DNA from: Rhodospirillum sp. UBA1311
Lineage (GTDB): Bacteria > Pseudomonadota > Alphaproteobacteria > Rhodospirillales > Rhodospirillaceae
Length of the DNA: 62,165 nt
Assembly: GCA_002307145.1 (NCBI GenBank)
Contig: DBTR01000031.1
Location: 27,666 to 89,830, forward strand
Reading direction: 5' to 3'
The translations under genes and the position numbers were made by a program. Positions 43,459 through 51,717 of this stretch are shown piece after piece. The notes under the pieces were generated by a model. It worked only from the letters and a program-made list of their open reading frames with translations, ran no database searches and was not told the DNA's origin. Each line of letters opens with the position of its first letter. Positions within the stretch are counted from its first letter, which is position 1.

Positions 43459-44913
43459 TTGTCCGCTTCCCCGCTTGCCGCCCTTTCGCCCGCCACCGTC
43501 TGGTCCGCGTTCTCCGACCTCTGCGCGATCCCCCACCCGTCGCGCCACGAGGCGGCGATCATCGCGATGCTGAAGGCCCGCGCCGACGCCAGGGGCCTCG
43601 ACGCCGAAATCGACGCCAAGGGCAACCTGATCGTGCGCAAGCCCGCGACGCCGGGCAAGGAAGGCCGCCCCGGCGTGGTGCTGCAGTCCCACGTCGACAT
43701 GGTGCCCCAGGCGAACGCCGGAACCCGCCACGACTTCGCCGTCGATCCGATCCGGCCGCGCGTCGAAGCGGAATGGGTGGTCGCCACCGGCACCACGCTG
43801 GGCGCCGACAACGGCATCGGCGCGGCGGCGATGCTGGCGCTGATGGAAGACGATCGGGTCGCCCACGGCCCGCTCGAATTCCTCTTCACCGTCGAAGAGG
43901 AGATCGGCCTCAACGGCGCGCGCGCGGTCGCGCCCGGCGTCCTGAAGGGCAGCATCCTCCTCAATCTCGACAGCGAGGACGACACCCGGATCACCATCGG
44001 ATGCGCCGGCGGCCGCGACGTGACGCTCACCCTGCCGATGGGCCTGGCAGCCGAACCCGTCCATGCGCGCCACCTCACGATCGCGGTGAGCGGGCTCAAG
44101 GGCGGCCACTCGGGCCTCGACATCCACCTCGGCCACGGCAACGCGATCCGCATCCTCGCCCGCACGCTACGCGCCGCGATGCTCGCCGCGCCGTCGCTCT
44201 GCCTCGCCGCATTCGCCGGCGGCAGCGCGCGCAACGCGATCCCGCGCGAGGCGACGGCGAGGATCGCCGTGACGGCAGCGGAGGAAGCCGCGTGCCGCGC
44301 CGCGATCGCCACCGCGCTCACCGAGATCCGCGCCGAACAGACCCACGCCGATCCCGGCCTCGCGATCTCCGTCGGCGAGACCGAAGCCGCTCCGACCTTC
44401 TCCGCCGACGCGACCGCCGCCCTGCTGCGCGCGATCAACGCCTGCCCCGACGGCATCGCGCGGCTTTCCGACTCCCTGCCCGGTACGCCCGAGACCTCAA
44501 GCAACGTCGGCGTGATCTCGACAGACGCGAACGGCGCGCGCGTGGTGTGCATGGTCCGCAGCAGCGTCGATACCGCCCGCGACGCGCTGTGCGCGCGGAT
44601 CACCGACGCCTTCGCCCTGGCAGGCGGCACGGCGGGGCTGGGCGCGGCCTATCCCGGCTGGCAACCGAACCCGTCCGCCAAGATCCTCGCCCTCCTGAGC
44701 GAAACCCAGGCCCGCCTGCGCGGCGAAGCTCCGGAAATCTCGACGATCCACGCCGGGCTCGAATGCGCGATCCTGGGTGCGGCCTATCCGCATTGGGAGA
44801 TGGCCTCGATCGGCCCGGTGATCCGCAATCCCCATTCGCCCGACGAGCGGGTGTCGATCGCGAGCGTCGGCCACTTCTGGAATCTTCTGACCGAAACCCT
44901 GGCGGCGGTCTGA
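43459..44913 (+). CDS. pepD: Aminoacyl-histidine dipeptidase (M20, PepD/carnosinase-like)
   Basis: 484 aa, cytosolic M20 metallopeptidase that cleaves Xaa-His dipeptides. Metal-site motifs are LQSHVDMVPQ, TLGADNGIGAAAMLAL, VEEEIGLNGARAV and later HAGLECAILG; the protein has the long inserted dimerisation domain of PepD. The start is TTG at 43459: GGAG lies about 8 nt upstream, and the only nearby ATG (43445) is out of frame. The gap of 90 bp to the PanE-like gene makes operon membership uncertain. A stem-loop at 44929-44954 follows. Confidence 0.92.
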   Translation: MSASPLAALSPATVWSAFSDLCAIPHPSRHEAAIIAMLKARADARGLDAEIDAKGNLIVRKPATPGKEGRPGVVLQSHVDMVPQANAGTRHDFAVDPIRPRVEAEWVVATGTTLGADNGIGAAAMLALMEDDRVAHGPLEFLFTVEEEIGLNGARAVAPGVLKGSILLNLDSEDDTRITIGCAGGRDVTLTLPMGLAAEPVHARHLTIAVSGLKGGHSGLDIHLGHGNAIRILARTLRAAMLAAPSLCLAAFAGGSARNAIPREATARIAVTAAEEAACRAAIATALTEIRAEQTHADPGLAISVGETEAAPTFSADATAALLRAINACPDGIARLSDSLPGTPETSSNVGVISTDANGARVVCMVRSSVDTARDALCARITDAFALAGGTAGLGAAYPGWQPNPSAKILALLSETQARLRGEAPEISTIHAGLECAILGAAYPHWEMASIGPVIRNPHSPDERVSIASVGHFWNLLTETLAAV

Positions 44914-44928
44914 TCGACGCCGCCAAGG

Positions 44929-44954
44929 CGACCCGCTCGTCTCAGAGCGGGTCG
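44929..44954. terminator. Possible bidirectional terminator between convergent genes
   Basis: Perfect 10-bp stem CGACCCGCTC/GAGCGGGTCG with a 6-nt loop between the stop of pepD (44913) and the stop of the convergent gene (44942). The T-run is poor on both strands, so termination may be partial. Confidence 0.5.
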
Positions 44955-45970
44955 TTGTCGACCTTCGGAGTGAGGACGTCGAACAACTGGCGGGAGTTCG
45001 CGATCTCCCGCGGCAGTTCGAGGCCCGCCTGCCCCCGGGTCAGCAGCACCACCGGCTTGCCCTGCGCCATGGTAATGCGGTAGGGCTTGCCATCCCAGAC
45101 GAACGGATCGAGGGCCTTCGCCATTCCGTCGAGGAAGCCTTCGGGCATCCACGGCTGGGCGCTCGCGTGGAGCTGCTCCTTCGCTTCCGCCAGTTGCTCG
45201 GCGAGGACCGCGTCCACCGGGCGCTGGTCGTTGGTCTCCTCGGCGCGGCGCAGCGCGCCCTTGCGCACGCCGCCCAGGTCCTTCATCGCGAAGCCGAAGT
45301 CGGCGATCGCCACCTGTTCGGCGGTGCGGCCGAGCTGCACCCCCATCACCAACAGCGCCATCGCGGGCGGCAGGTTGGCCTCTATGGCGCGGCCCGCGCC
45401 CGCCGCGGCTTCCGCCATCGCCTGGTTGTCGAGGCCGACGACCTTGGCCTTGAAGGCGAAGTCGATGGTGTCGCGCAGGGTGAGCGCGCTCGCGAGGCTG
45501 ATGGTCTTGCTCGGGTCGTCGATGCGGTAGTCGATCGAAGCGTCCACCAGCATCTCGGCGGTGCCGTGCGCGGCCAGCGCCTCGGCGTCGCCCTCGTAGG
45601 CGCAGGCGACCCCCTTCTCCTTGCAGAGCTTGGCCCATTCGGCGAAGGCAAGGTGCGCGCCGACGATCCCCCCCGCGAAATGGGTCGGATTGCCCTGCTT
45701 ATCCTGGGCGAATTCGGTGACCGCGAGGCGGTCGATGCGCCAGACCGGTTCACCCTCCTCGCTGAAGACGAAATCCGAGACCGACGCACCCGAGCCGAGC
45801 AGGTCGACGTCGACCTTGCCGTAGGACACCTGGCCGGTCATGCCCATCGCCGCGACCTGGGTGTCGATCCGCTCGCGGACCTTCTTCTCGGCGAACACTT
45901 CCGCCGCCTTGTAGCCCCCCGCGGCGACCGCGCAGACCACTCCGACACCGACCCAGAACTTGCGCCGCAT
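44942..45970 (-). CDS. Exported protein of unknown function, AsmA/DUF945-like layout
   Basis: 342 aa. A single N-terminal hydrophobic segment (about residues 5-22) acts as signal anchor, and the rest should be periplasmic. The body alternates short beta-strand-like runs with Asp/Gly turns (for example GQVSYGKVDVDLLGSGASVSDFVF), resembling AsmA-type or DUF945 proteins that may help move lipids, but no clear motif settles it. The middle contains an Ala-rich helical part and an unusual pair of Cys (LCKEKGVACAYEG). It stands alone, on the strand opposite pepD. I do not recognise a function. Confidence 0.7.
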   Translation of the reverse strand: MRRKFWVGVGVVCAVAAGGYKAAEVFAEKKVRERIDTQVAAMGMTGQVSYGKVDVDLLGSGASVSDFVFSEEGEPVWRIDRLAVTEFAQDKQGNPTHFAGGIVGAHLAFAEWAKLCKEKGVACAYEGDAEALAAHGTAEMLVDASIDYRIDDPSKTISLASALTLRDTIDFAFKAKVVGLDNQAMAEAAAGAGRAIEANLPPAMALLVMGVQLGRTAEQVAIADFGFAMKDLGGVRKGALRRAEETNDQRPVDAVLAEQLAEAKEQLHASAQPWMPEGFLDGMAKALDPFVWDGKPYRITMAQGKPVVLLTRGQAGLELPREIANSRQLFDVLTPKVDNDPL

Positions 45971-46084
45971 TCCCGTCTTCCTTCCTGAAAAAACACCGGT
46001 TTTCGCGCCCTCGGCGGATCAACCGCGTTTACTGTGAAGCATCTCACTGACACTCAATCGCAAATACCAAATGATATGTCCAAG

Positions 46085-46135
46085 GCTCGTGACCGGCACC
46101 CCTCGACATCCCCTCATCTCCCGCCGGTCACGAGC
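46085..46135. repeat. Perfect 13-bp inverted repeat with 25-nt loop
   Basis: GCTCGTGACCGGC (46085-46097) and its exact complement GCCGGTCACGAGC (46123-46135). It lies in the gap between the rlmJ stop and the start of the exported-protein gene. No T-run follows either side. It may be an mRNA structure of the exported-protein leader or a dispersed palindromic element; no other copy was noticed in this window. Confidence 0.6.
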
Positions 46136-46157
46136 TTCCATCCCCAAAAGCCCAAGC

Positions 46158-46185
46158 AGCCCCGGTCACTCCCATGGCCGGGGCT
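46158..46185 (-). terminator. Probable terminator of rlmJ
   Basis: 8-bp stem AGCCCCGG/CCGGGGCT (46158-46165 with 46178-46185) a few bases after the rlmJ stop. On the minus strand a short TTTT follows after about 8 nt, so it is a moderate intrinsic terminator. Confidence 0.55.
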
Positions 46186-46189
46186 TCGC

Positions 46190-47002
46190 TCATCTGCCAA
46201 ACCGCCGCAATCCATGGGTGCCGCCGAAGCCCGCGCTTTCGAGCCACGCGCCCAGTTCCGCAGCCTCGTCGGCGAAGCGGAACGGCGGATTGACCACCGC
46301 CACTCCGGAACCGTAAAGCCCGCGCCCGCTATCCGGCGCGCGGCGGTGCCATTCGCTCACCACGACCTCGGCGAAGCCGGCATCCTCAAGACCCTCCAGG
46401 AGGATCTCGTGGCGCATCTCGGGGAGCAACGGATACCAGATGAAATAGACGCCGCCGCGCCAACGCGCGTGCGCCTTCGCCACCGCGGCGGGCACGGTGC
46501 GGTATTCGTCCTTGACCTCGTAGGCCGGGTCGATCACCGCCACGCCGCGCTTTTCCGGCGGCGGCACCAGGGCGACCAGGGCTTCGAGCGCGTCGCGTCG
46601 ATGGAGGTGGACCCGCTCGTCGCCGCGCATTGCGCGCCGCAGGGCATCGTAGGCGGCGGGGTGGAGTTCGACCGCGACGAGGCGGTCGCCCTCGCGCATC
46701 AGCCGCCGCGCCAGCGCGGGCGAACCGGGATAAGTACTGCCGTCGCCGAGCGCCTCGCGATAGGCCTCGGCCAACGGCGGCGCATCGCCGAGGGTGCGGA
46801 ACCGCGCCACGCCATCCGCCGCTTCGCCGCCTTTCACCGCCTCCTCGGCGGCAAGGTCGTAGACGCCCTCGCCCGCGTGGGTGTCGACGACGCAATAGGG
46901 CGCGGGCTTCCGGTTCAACGCGCACAGGACCCGGCTGAGCAGCAGGTGTTTGTGAACGTCGGCGAAGTTTCCGGCGTGATAGCGGTGTAAATAACTGAGC
47001 AT
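46190..47002 (-). CDS. rlmJ: 23S rRNA (adenine-N6)-methyltransferase RlmJ
   Basis: 270 aa. It methylates A2030 of 23S rRNA (E. coli numbering) with SAM. The N-terminus MLSYLHRYHAGNFADVHKHLL matches the RlmJ signature and fixes the start at ATG 47002. Later features are DTHAGEGVYDL (SAM site) and VIDPAYEVKDEY, in the place of the usual DPPY catalytic motif, so one Pro is Ala here. The length is normal for the family. It ends 188 bp after the chemoreceptor stop codon side and reads away from it on the same strand. Confidence 0.92.
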   Translation of the reverse strand: MLSYLHRYHAGNFADVHKHLLLSRVLCALNRKPAPYCVVDTHAGEGVYDLAAEEAVKGGEAADGVARFRTLGDAPPLAEAYREALGDGSTYPGSPALARRLMREGDRLVAVELHPAAYDALRRAMRGDERVHLHRRDALEALVALVPPPEKRGVAVIDPAYEVKDEYRTVPAAVAKAHARWRGGVYFIWYPLLPEMRHEILLEGLEDAGFAEVVVSEWHRRAPDSGRGLYGSGVAVVNPPFRFADEAAELGAWLESAGFGGTHGLRRFGR

Positions 47003-47073
47003 GAACGCCACGAAAAAGGGGGCAAGGCCCTGGCACTCTGCCAAAGCCTTGCCCCCGATGTCCACGACCGAAA

Positions 47074-48768
47074 TCACGCGGCCCGGATTTCTTCCAGCAC
47101 GCGGGTCATCGTTGCCTGGAGTTCGTCGGCCTGCGAGGTCAGGCTCCTGGCCTCCCGCTCGACGTCGGAGGCCGCCTCGCCGGTGCGCGCCGCCGCCATC
47201 GTCACGCCGGTGATCGATTCCGAGACCCGGCGGGTACCGTCGGCGGCTTCCTGCACGCTGCGGCTGATTTCGGCGGTCGCGGCGGTCTGCTCCTCGACCG
47301 ACGAGGCAAGCGTGCTCGACACGCCGTCGATGGATTCGATCCGCTGGCTCACCGAGGCGATCGCCGAAACCGCCCCCTGGGTTTGCGCCTGGACTTCGCC
47401 GATCTGCTGGGTGATGTCATCGGTCGCGCGCGCGGTCTGGTTGGCGAGGTTCTTCACCTCCCCCGCGACCACCGCGAAGCCCTTGCCCATTTCGCCTGCG
47501 CGCGCGGCCTCGATCGTCGCGTTGAGCGCAAGGAGATTGGTCTGGCTGGCGATGTCTGTAATCAGCCCGACCACCTCGCCGATCCGCACCGCCGCATCGG
47601 CCATGGCGCGGACGCGATCGTGGGCGGCGGATGCCTCGTGGGCGGTCTCCCGCGCATTGACCGAGGCCGCCTGGACCTGCTGCGCGATTTCGCGGATCGC
47701 GGCCGAAAGTTCCTCGGTGGCCGCCGCGACGGTGTTGACGTTTTCCGACGCCATCGCCGACGCGCTGCTGACCTCGCCGGCCTTGGCCGCCGAATCCTGC
47801 GCCGCCTCGGCGAGGATCGCCGACGCCGAATTCAGCTTGTGCGCGGTCGCGGATACCTGGGTGACGATCGAGCCGACGGCGGCTTCGAAATCGTTGGCGA
47901 TCGCGAGCATTCCGGCGCGACGCTCCTCCGCGACGCGGTGCTCGTTGGCGTCCTGCTGCGCCTTCAGAGCCTCGCGTTCCTGGGCGTTGACCTTGAACAC
48001 CTCAAGGGCGCGGGCCATGTCGCCGACCTCGTCCTTGCGGTCGTTGCCATTCACCGAAACCGAGAGGTCGCCCTGCGCGAGGCGGTTCATCGTGCCGGTG
48101 AGATCGCGGATCGGCGAACTGATCGAGCGCGCGAGAACCAGCGCCACGACCATGGTAATCGCGAGGCAGATCGCGGCATAGGTCGCGAGTTCGATCGAGG
48201 CCTTGTCGACCTCTGCCATCAGGTCGTCGACGTAGACGCCGGTGCCGACATAGAGGTCCCAGGGCGCATAGCCCTTGGCGATGCTGAGTTTGTCCACCGG
48301 CACCTTGCCTCCGGGACGGACGCGCTGATAGGTGACGAAGACCGTCCCCTGCTTCTTCACGCCGTCGACGAACGCCTTGATGAAGTAGATGCCGTTGTCG
48401 TCCTTGGAATCGAGGTAGTTCTTCTTGTTCTCGGTTTCAGGCTGGGGCGCATAGGCGCGGCGCACGCCGTCGAGGGTGTAGGCGTAGATATAATTGTCGT
48501 TGTCGAAGCGCATCATCCGGACCTGGTCGTAGGCCGCGGCCTTCGCCGCCTCCTCGCTCATCCGCCCGGACTTGAATTCGCCGTGGTAACGGTCGATCAC
48601 CGCGATCGCAGCGTCCGTGAGGTCGACGAGCTTGCTGCGCCGCTCCTCCATCATATGCGCGGAAATGACGCTGCGCCCCGCAGCGAGAACCCCACAAAAC
48701 CCAATCACCGTAATCACCACCAAGCTCGACAATTTCTTGCCGATGCTCATATTGCCCAGCGCACTCAT
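47074..48768 (-). CDS. Methyl-accepting chemotaxis protein with single-Cache (sCache_2) sensor
   Basis: 564 aa. TM1 is about residues 12-32. The periplasmic domain (about 33-190) has Cache features, with DNDNYIYAYTLDGVRRAYAPQPE and GIYFIKAFVDGVKKQGTVFVTYQ then LSIAKGYAPWDLYVGTGVYVDD; such domains often bind small organic acids. TM2 is about 195-215, HAMP follows to about 270, and the signalling domain has the tip SQTNLLALNATIEAARAGEMGKGFAVVAGEVKNLA. It has no C-terminal CheR pentapeptide. The ATG at 48768 with AGAGGTG upstream is preferred. Its CG-repeat at the end of the tip has five CG units, useful for judging the neighbouring frameshift. Confidence 0.95.
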   Translation of the reverse strand: MSALGNMSIGKKLSSLVVITVIGFCGVLAAGRSVISAHMMEERRSKLVDLTDAAIAVIDRYHGEFKSGRMSEEAAKAAAYDQVRMMRFDNDNYIYAYTLDGVRRAYAPQPETENKKNYLDSKDDNGIYFIKAFVDGVKKQGTVFVTYQRVRPGGKVPVDKLSIAKGYAPWDLYVGTGVYVDDLMAEVDKASIELATYAAICLAITMVVALVLARSISSPIRDLTGTMNRLAQGDLSVSVNGNDRKDEVGDMARALEVFKVNAQEREALKAQQDANEHRVAEERRAGMLAIANDFEAAVGSIVTQVSATAHKLNSASAILAEAAQDSAAKAGEVSSASAMASENVNTVAAATEELSAAIREIAQQVQAASVNARETAHEASAAHDRVRAMADAAVRIGEVVGLITDIASQTNLLALNATIEAARAGEMGKGFAVVAGEVKNLANQTARATDDITQQIGEVQAQTQGAVSAIASVSQRIESIDGVSSTLASSVEEQTAATAEISRSVQEAADGTRRVSESITGVTMAAARTGEAASDVEREARSLTSQADELQATMTRVLEEIRAA

Positions 48769-49022
48769 AAACACACCTCTCCGGAAGTTACCCCAGCCAT
48801 GGACGGAGAGTACGCCTTTCACTCGCGAAAAAAGTGAATTTTTTCGGGTGGGAGGGATCTTTCCGGCGATTCGGTGACCACCGTCACAGGCCGGAAGACA
48901 TTTCCTAAAACTTGTCTACTCCGTAAGAATTAGGTTTATTTTTGCGACAAATCGGCAGCCCCCGCTGGAGCAACCTTTAGCTGTTGTTCCTCCAGATCCA
49001 GTCTCACAATGGTAAGCGACTC

Positions 49023-49481
49023 TTATCCGGCGTGCCCAACCTCCCGCCGCACCTGGCGCAGCAACGCCATCAGGCCGATGCGCCGCTCCTCGCCGCCTTC
49101 GAAGGTGTGGACGAGATCGCTGTAAAGCCGGGAGGCGATGCGCGCCTGTTCCCCCGGCGGAAGCTGCACCCCCTCCTCGCTCGCAAGCAGCGCGATTCCC
49201 TCGCAGATCCGGGAAAGCAACCCTTCATCGAGACCGGTGCCGTTGGGAGCGGAACCGGATGGCGCCTCGCGCCCGGCAATCAGCCAATCGAGCGACGCTC
49301 CCAGCAGCGTCGAGATTCGAACCAGCATCTCCGGTGGCGGGAAGCTCACGCCCCGCTCCCATCCGGCAACGGTGGTAAGGGGGGCTTCGAGGCGGGCAGC
49401 CATTTCCTTCCGCGCCATGGCTCCCCGCGCAGCAATCAGGCGCTCGGCGAACGGCGTGCGGGGTTTCAGCTTGCGCGCCAT
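49023..49481 (-). CDS. XRE-family helix-turn-helix regulator
   Basis: 152 aa. The N-terminal helix-turn-helix (about residues 12-70) reads RKEMAARLEAPLTTVAGWERGVSFPPPEMLVRISTLLGASLDWLIAG. The C-terminal half is helical with no recognised ligand domain. Phage-repressor-like and metabolic XRE proteins share this layout. No phage genes are nearby. It is divergent from the chemoreceptor at 49810 and could regulate it through the 328-bp gap, but no matching operator could be assigned. Confidence 0.82.
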   Translation of the reverse strand: MARKLKPRTPFAERLIAARGAMARKEMAARLEAPLTTVAGWERGVSFPPPEMLVRISTLLGASLDWLIAGREAPSGSAPNGTGLDEGLLSRICEGIALLASEEGVQLPPGEQARIASRLYSDLVHTFEGGEERRIGLMALLRQVRREVGHAG

Positions 49482-49809
49482 GAGCCTGCCTCCGCGATCG
49501 TGCGCCAAAGCCGCATGCCTTCGTCAAATAGCCGCGCACGCCAATAAGTTGTCCTGAGATATGTTCGTGCGTTGATCGGATTGGGAAACGCGCTTACCGT
49601 TTCTTTCAACATTGCTGATGGTTCCGCTTTCTGGCCCCCGAAATTCGGGCGTTTCGATGTCATCTCGTTAAAACGCCCGAAGAAACAACCGTGTTCCCGC
49701 GCAATCCGGATAAAGCGCGTTTGCTGGTCTTTCGGAACATTGGGGTGCGGCGAAAAAGGGATCTCGACTCCGTGCCACCCGCACCAACCGCGATCAGGGG
49801 GAGTGACAG
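49482..49809. promoter_or_regulatory. 328-bp divergent gap with overlapping stem-loops upstream of chemoreceptor genes
   Basis: There is no gene. An odd palindrome CCCGAAATTCGGG (49637-49649) overlaps the left arm of a perfect 11-bp inverted repeat TTCGGGCGTTT/AAACGCCCGAA (49644-49654 and 49671-49681), so the two structures cannot form together. They lie about 130-170 nt before the chemoreceptor start, either in its leader or near its promoter. No clear -35/-10 or flagellar sigma-28 promoter was recognised. Confidence 0.5.
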
Positions 49810-51496
49810 ATGCGAGGCTTCGACAACCTGCCGATGGGGCGAAAGCTGTTGCTGGTGTTCAGCGTGATCTGCGCCCTGGTCGGAGGACTGGGCGGCACCG
49901 CATGGTGGACGATGGAACGCCTAGGCGGCCAGACGCATACGGTCCTCGACCACTGGCTGCCCGCCGTCGCCGCCGCGCGCGGCATGCAGTACGAACTCCA
50001 GGGACAGCGCACCACGGTCTTCCAGACCATCGCCACCGACGACGCCAAGGAAATCGCCGCCTACGTCGCGCGCCACGATGCCTATCGCGCCGCCTTCGAC
50101 GCCTCTCTCAAGGCCTACCGGTCCGTCAGCGCCACCGCCGGTGAGCAGAAGCTCGTCGCCGACATCGTCGCCGCCTACGCGGACTATTCGGAAGTCGCGA
50201 CGAAAATCCTCGAATTCGCCAGGAACTACCAGGACTTCGAAGCCACCGCTTACGCCAACGGACCGGCGCGGCAAAAAAGCGAAGCCATCTCGACCCTGCT
50301 CGACCGCCTCGTCGAAACCGCCGAAGCCGGCGCGAGGGAAGCGGCCAAAACCGTCGATGCCACCCGCAACGAGGCGCGCGGCATGACCCTGGCGGTGGTC
50401 GCGGTGGTGTTCGGCCTCGCCGCGCTCGCGGGCGTGGCGCTCAAGCGCGGCGTCGCCACACCGATTCTCGCAATGACCGGGGCGATGAAGCGCCTCGCCG
50501 ACGGGGATTACGACATTGCGGTTCCCGCCCATGGACGGAGCGACGAGGTGGGAGCGATGGCCGACGCGGTCGAGGTATTCAAGGACCGCGGCCGCGCCGC
50601 CTCGCGCCTCGCCGGGGAGCAGGAGCAGGCGCGCGCCGAACGCGAGCGGCGGACCGCCCGGATCGAAACCCTCACCCACGAATTCGATCGCCGGGTTTCG
50701 GAGGTGCTGGAAGTGGTCTCGGGCGCATGCGCCGAAATGGACGGCACCGCCCAATCCCTCGCCGCCACCGCCGAGCAGACCGACCGCCAGGCGACCGCCG
50801 TCGCCGCCGCAACCGAGAAAGCCTCGGCGAGCGTGCAAACCGTGGCGAGCGCCGCCGAGGAGCTTTCCGCCTCGATCGCCGAGATCGGGCGACAGGTCGA
50901 ACACGCCAGCAACGTCTCCCAGGCGGCGACGGCCGAAGCCGAACGAGCCGACAAGCTCGTGCATGGCCTCGCCGAGGGATCGGCGCGGATCGGCGAGGTG
51001 ATCGGCCTGATCACCGCCATCGCGAACCAGACCAACTTGCTGGCCTTGAACGCCACGATCGAAGCGGCGCGCGCGGGCGAGATGGGCAAGGGCTTTGCCG
51101 TGGTCGCGGGCGAGGTGAAAAATCTCGCCAACCAGACCGCGCGCGACCGAGGACATCGGCCAGCAGATCGGCACGGTGCAGGGCGCGACCGATCAGGTGG
51201 TCTCTGCGATCGGCGCGATCGTCGGGCGGATCGGCGAGATCGCCGAGGTCAACACCGTGATTGCGGCGGCTGTGGAGCAGCAATCGGCTGCTGCACAGGA
51301 AATCGCGCGAAACGTGCAGCAGGCGGCTGCCGGGACAGAGGAAATCTCCACAACCACAGTTGGTGTGAGCAAGGCGGCGGGCGAAACCGGAGAGGCCTCG
51401 CGGCAGGTGCTTTCCGCGTCGCGATCGGTTTCCGACGAAGCCGAAAGCCTCAAGTCCGTGGTCCAGGATTTCCTCACCGGAGTCCGCGCGGTATAA
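49810..51496 (+). pseudogene. Chemoreceptor gene with a 2-bp frameshift in a CG repeat (tandem copy 1)
   Basis: 4HB-type methyl-accepting chemotaxis protein: TM1, helical periplasmic domain, TM2 at about 190-210, HAMP, then the signalling domain. The frame breaks at 51138-51145, where ACC(GCG)(CGC)GAC replaces ACC-GCG-CGC-GCG-ACC of relatives. Upstream, frame 1 gives NLANQTA; downstream the right continuation (DIGQQIG... to FLTGVRAV, stop 51496) is in another frame. Adding 2 bp gives 562 aa, exactly the size of the next two copies. As read, translation shifts and runs to 51645, losing the descending signalling helix. RBS GGGGGAG fixes the start. It could be a real mutation, phase variation or a sequencing error. 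Confidence 0.85.
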
Positions 51497-51514
51497 GGCT
51501 TTTGATAAGGCCTC

Positions 51515-51549
51515 AGCCCGGCGCCGATTGCGGCCGCCGGGCTTTTTTC
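51515..51549 (+). terminator. Rho-independent terminator after chemoreceptor copy 1
   Basis: 9-bp stem AGCCCGGCG/CGCCGGGCT (51515-51523 with 51535-51543) followed by six T. It lies 19 bp after the in-frame stop of the intact reading, but inside the out-of-frame extension created by the frameshift. Confidence 0.88.
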
Positions 51550-51612
51550 TTGCCCGAATGCCGCCCGAAGGATGGCAACCTTAGGTCGAATTTACGTTGC
51601 TATATATTAAAT

Positions 51613-51628
51613 TACGCATTCATGCGTA
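51613..51628. promoter_or_regulatory. Palindrome TACGCAT-TC-ATGCGTA in an AT-rich promoter region
   Basis: 7-bp perfect arms 2 nt apart, directly after the AT-rich run TATATATTAAAT (about 51601-51612), roughly 90 bp upstream of chemoreceptor copy 2. A likely operator or promoter-linked site; the binding protein is unknown. Confidence 0.45.
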
Positions 51629-51717
51629 TGCAGGGGTTTTCGTGATCCAGTTCACACTTACCTATCGTTGTAGCCCTCTTCCGCGAGGTCCATTACCCCA
51701 GCCCTGCGAGACCCCAG

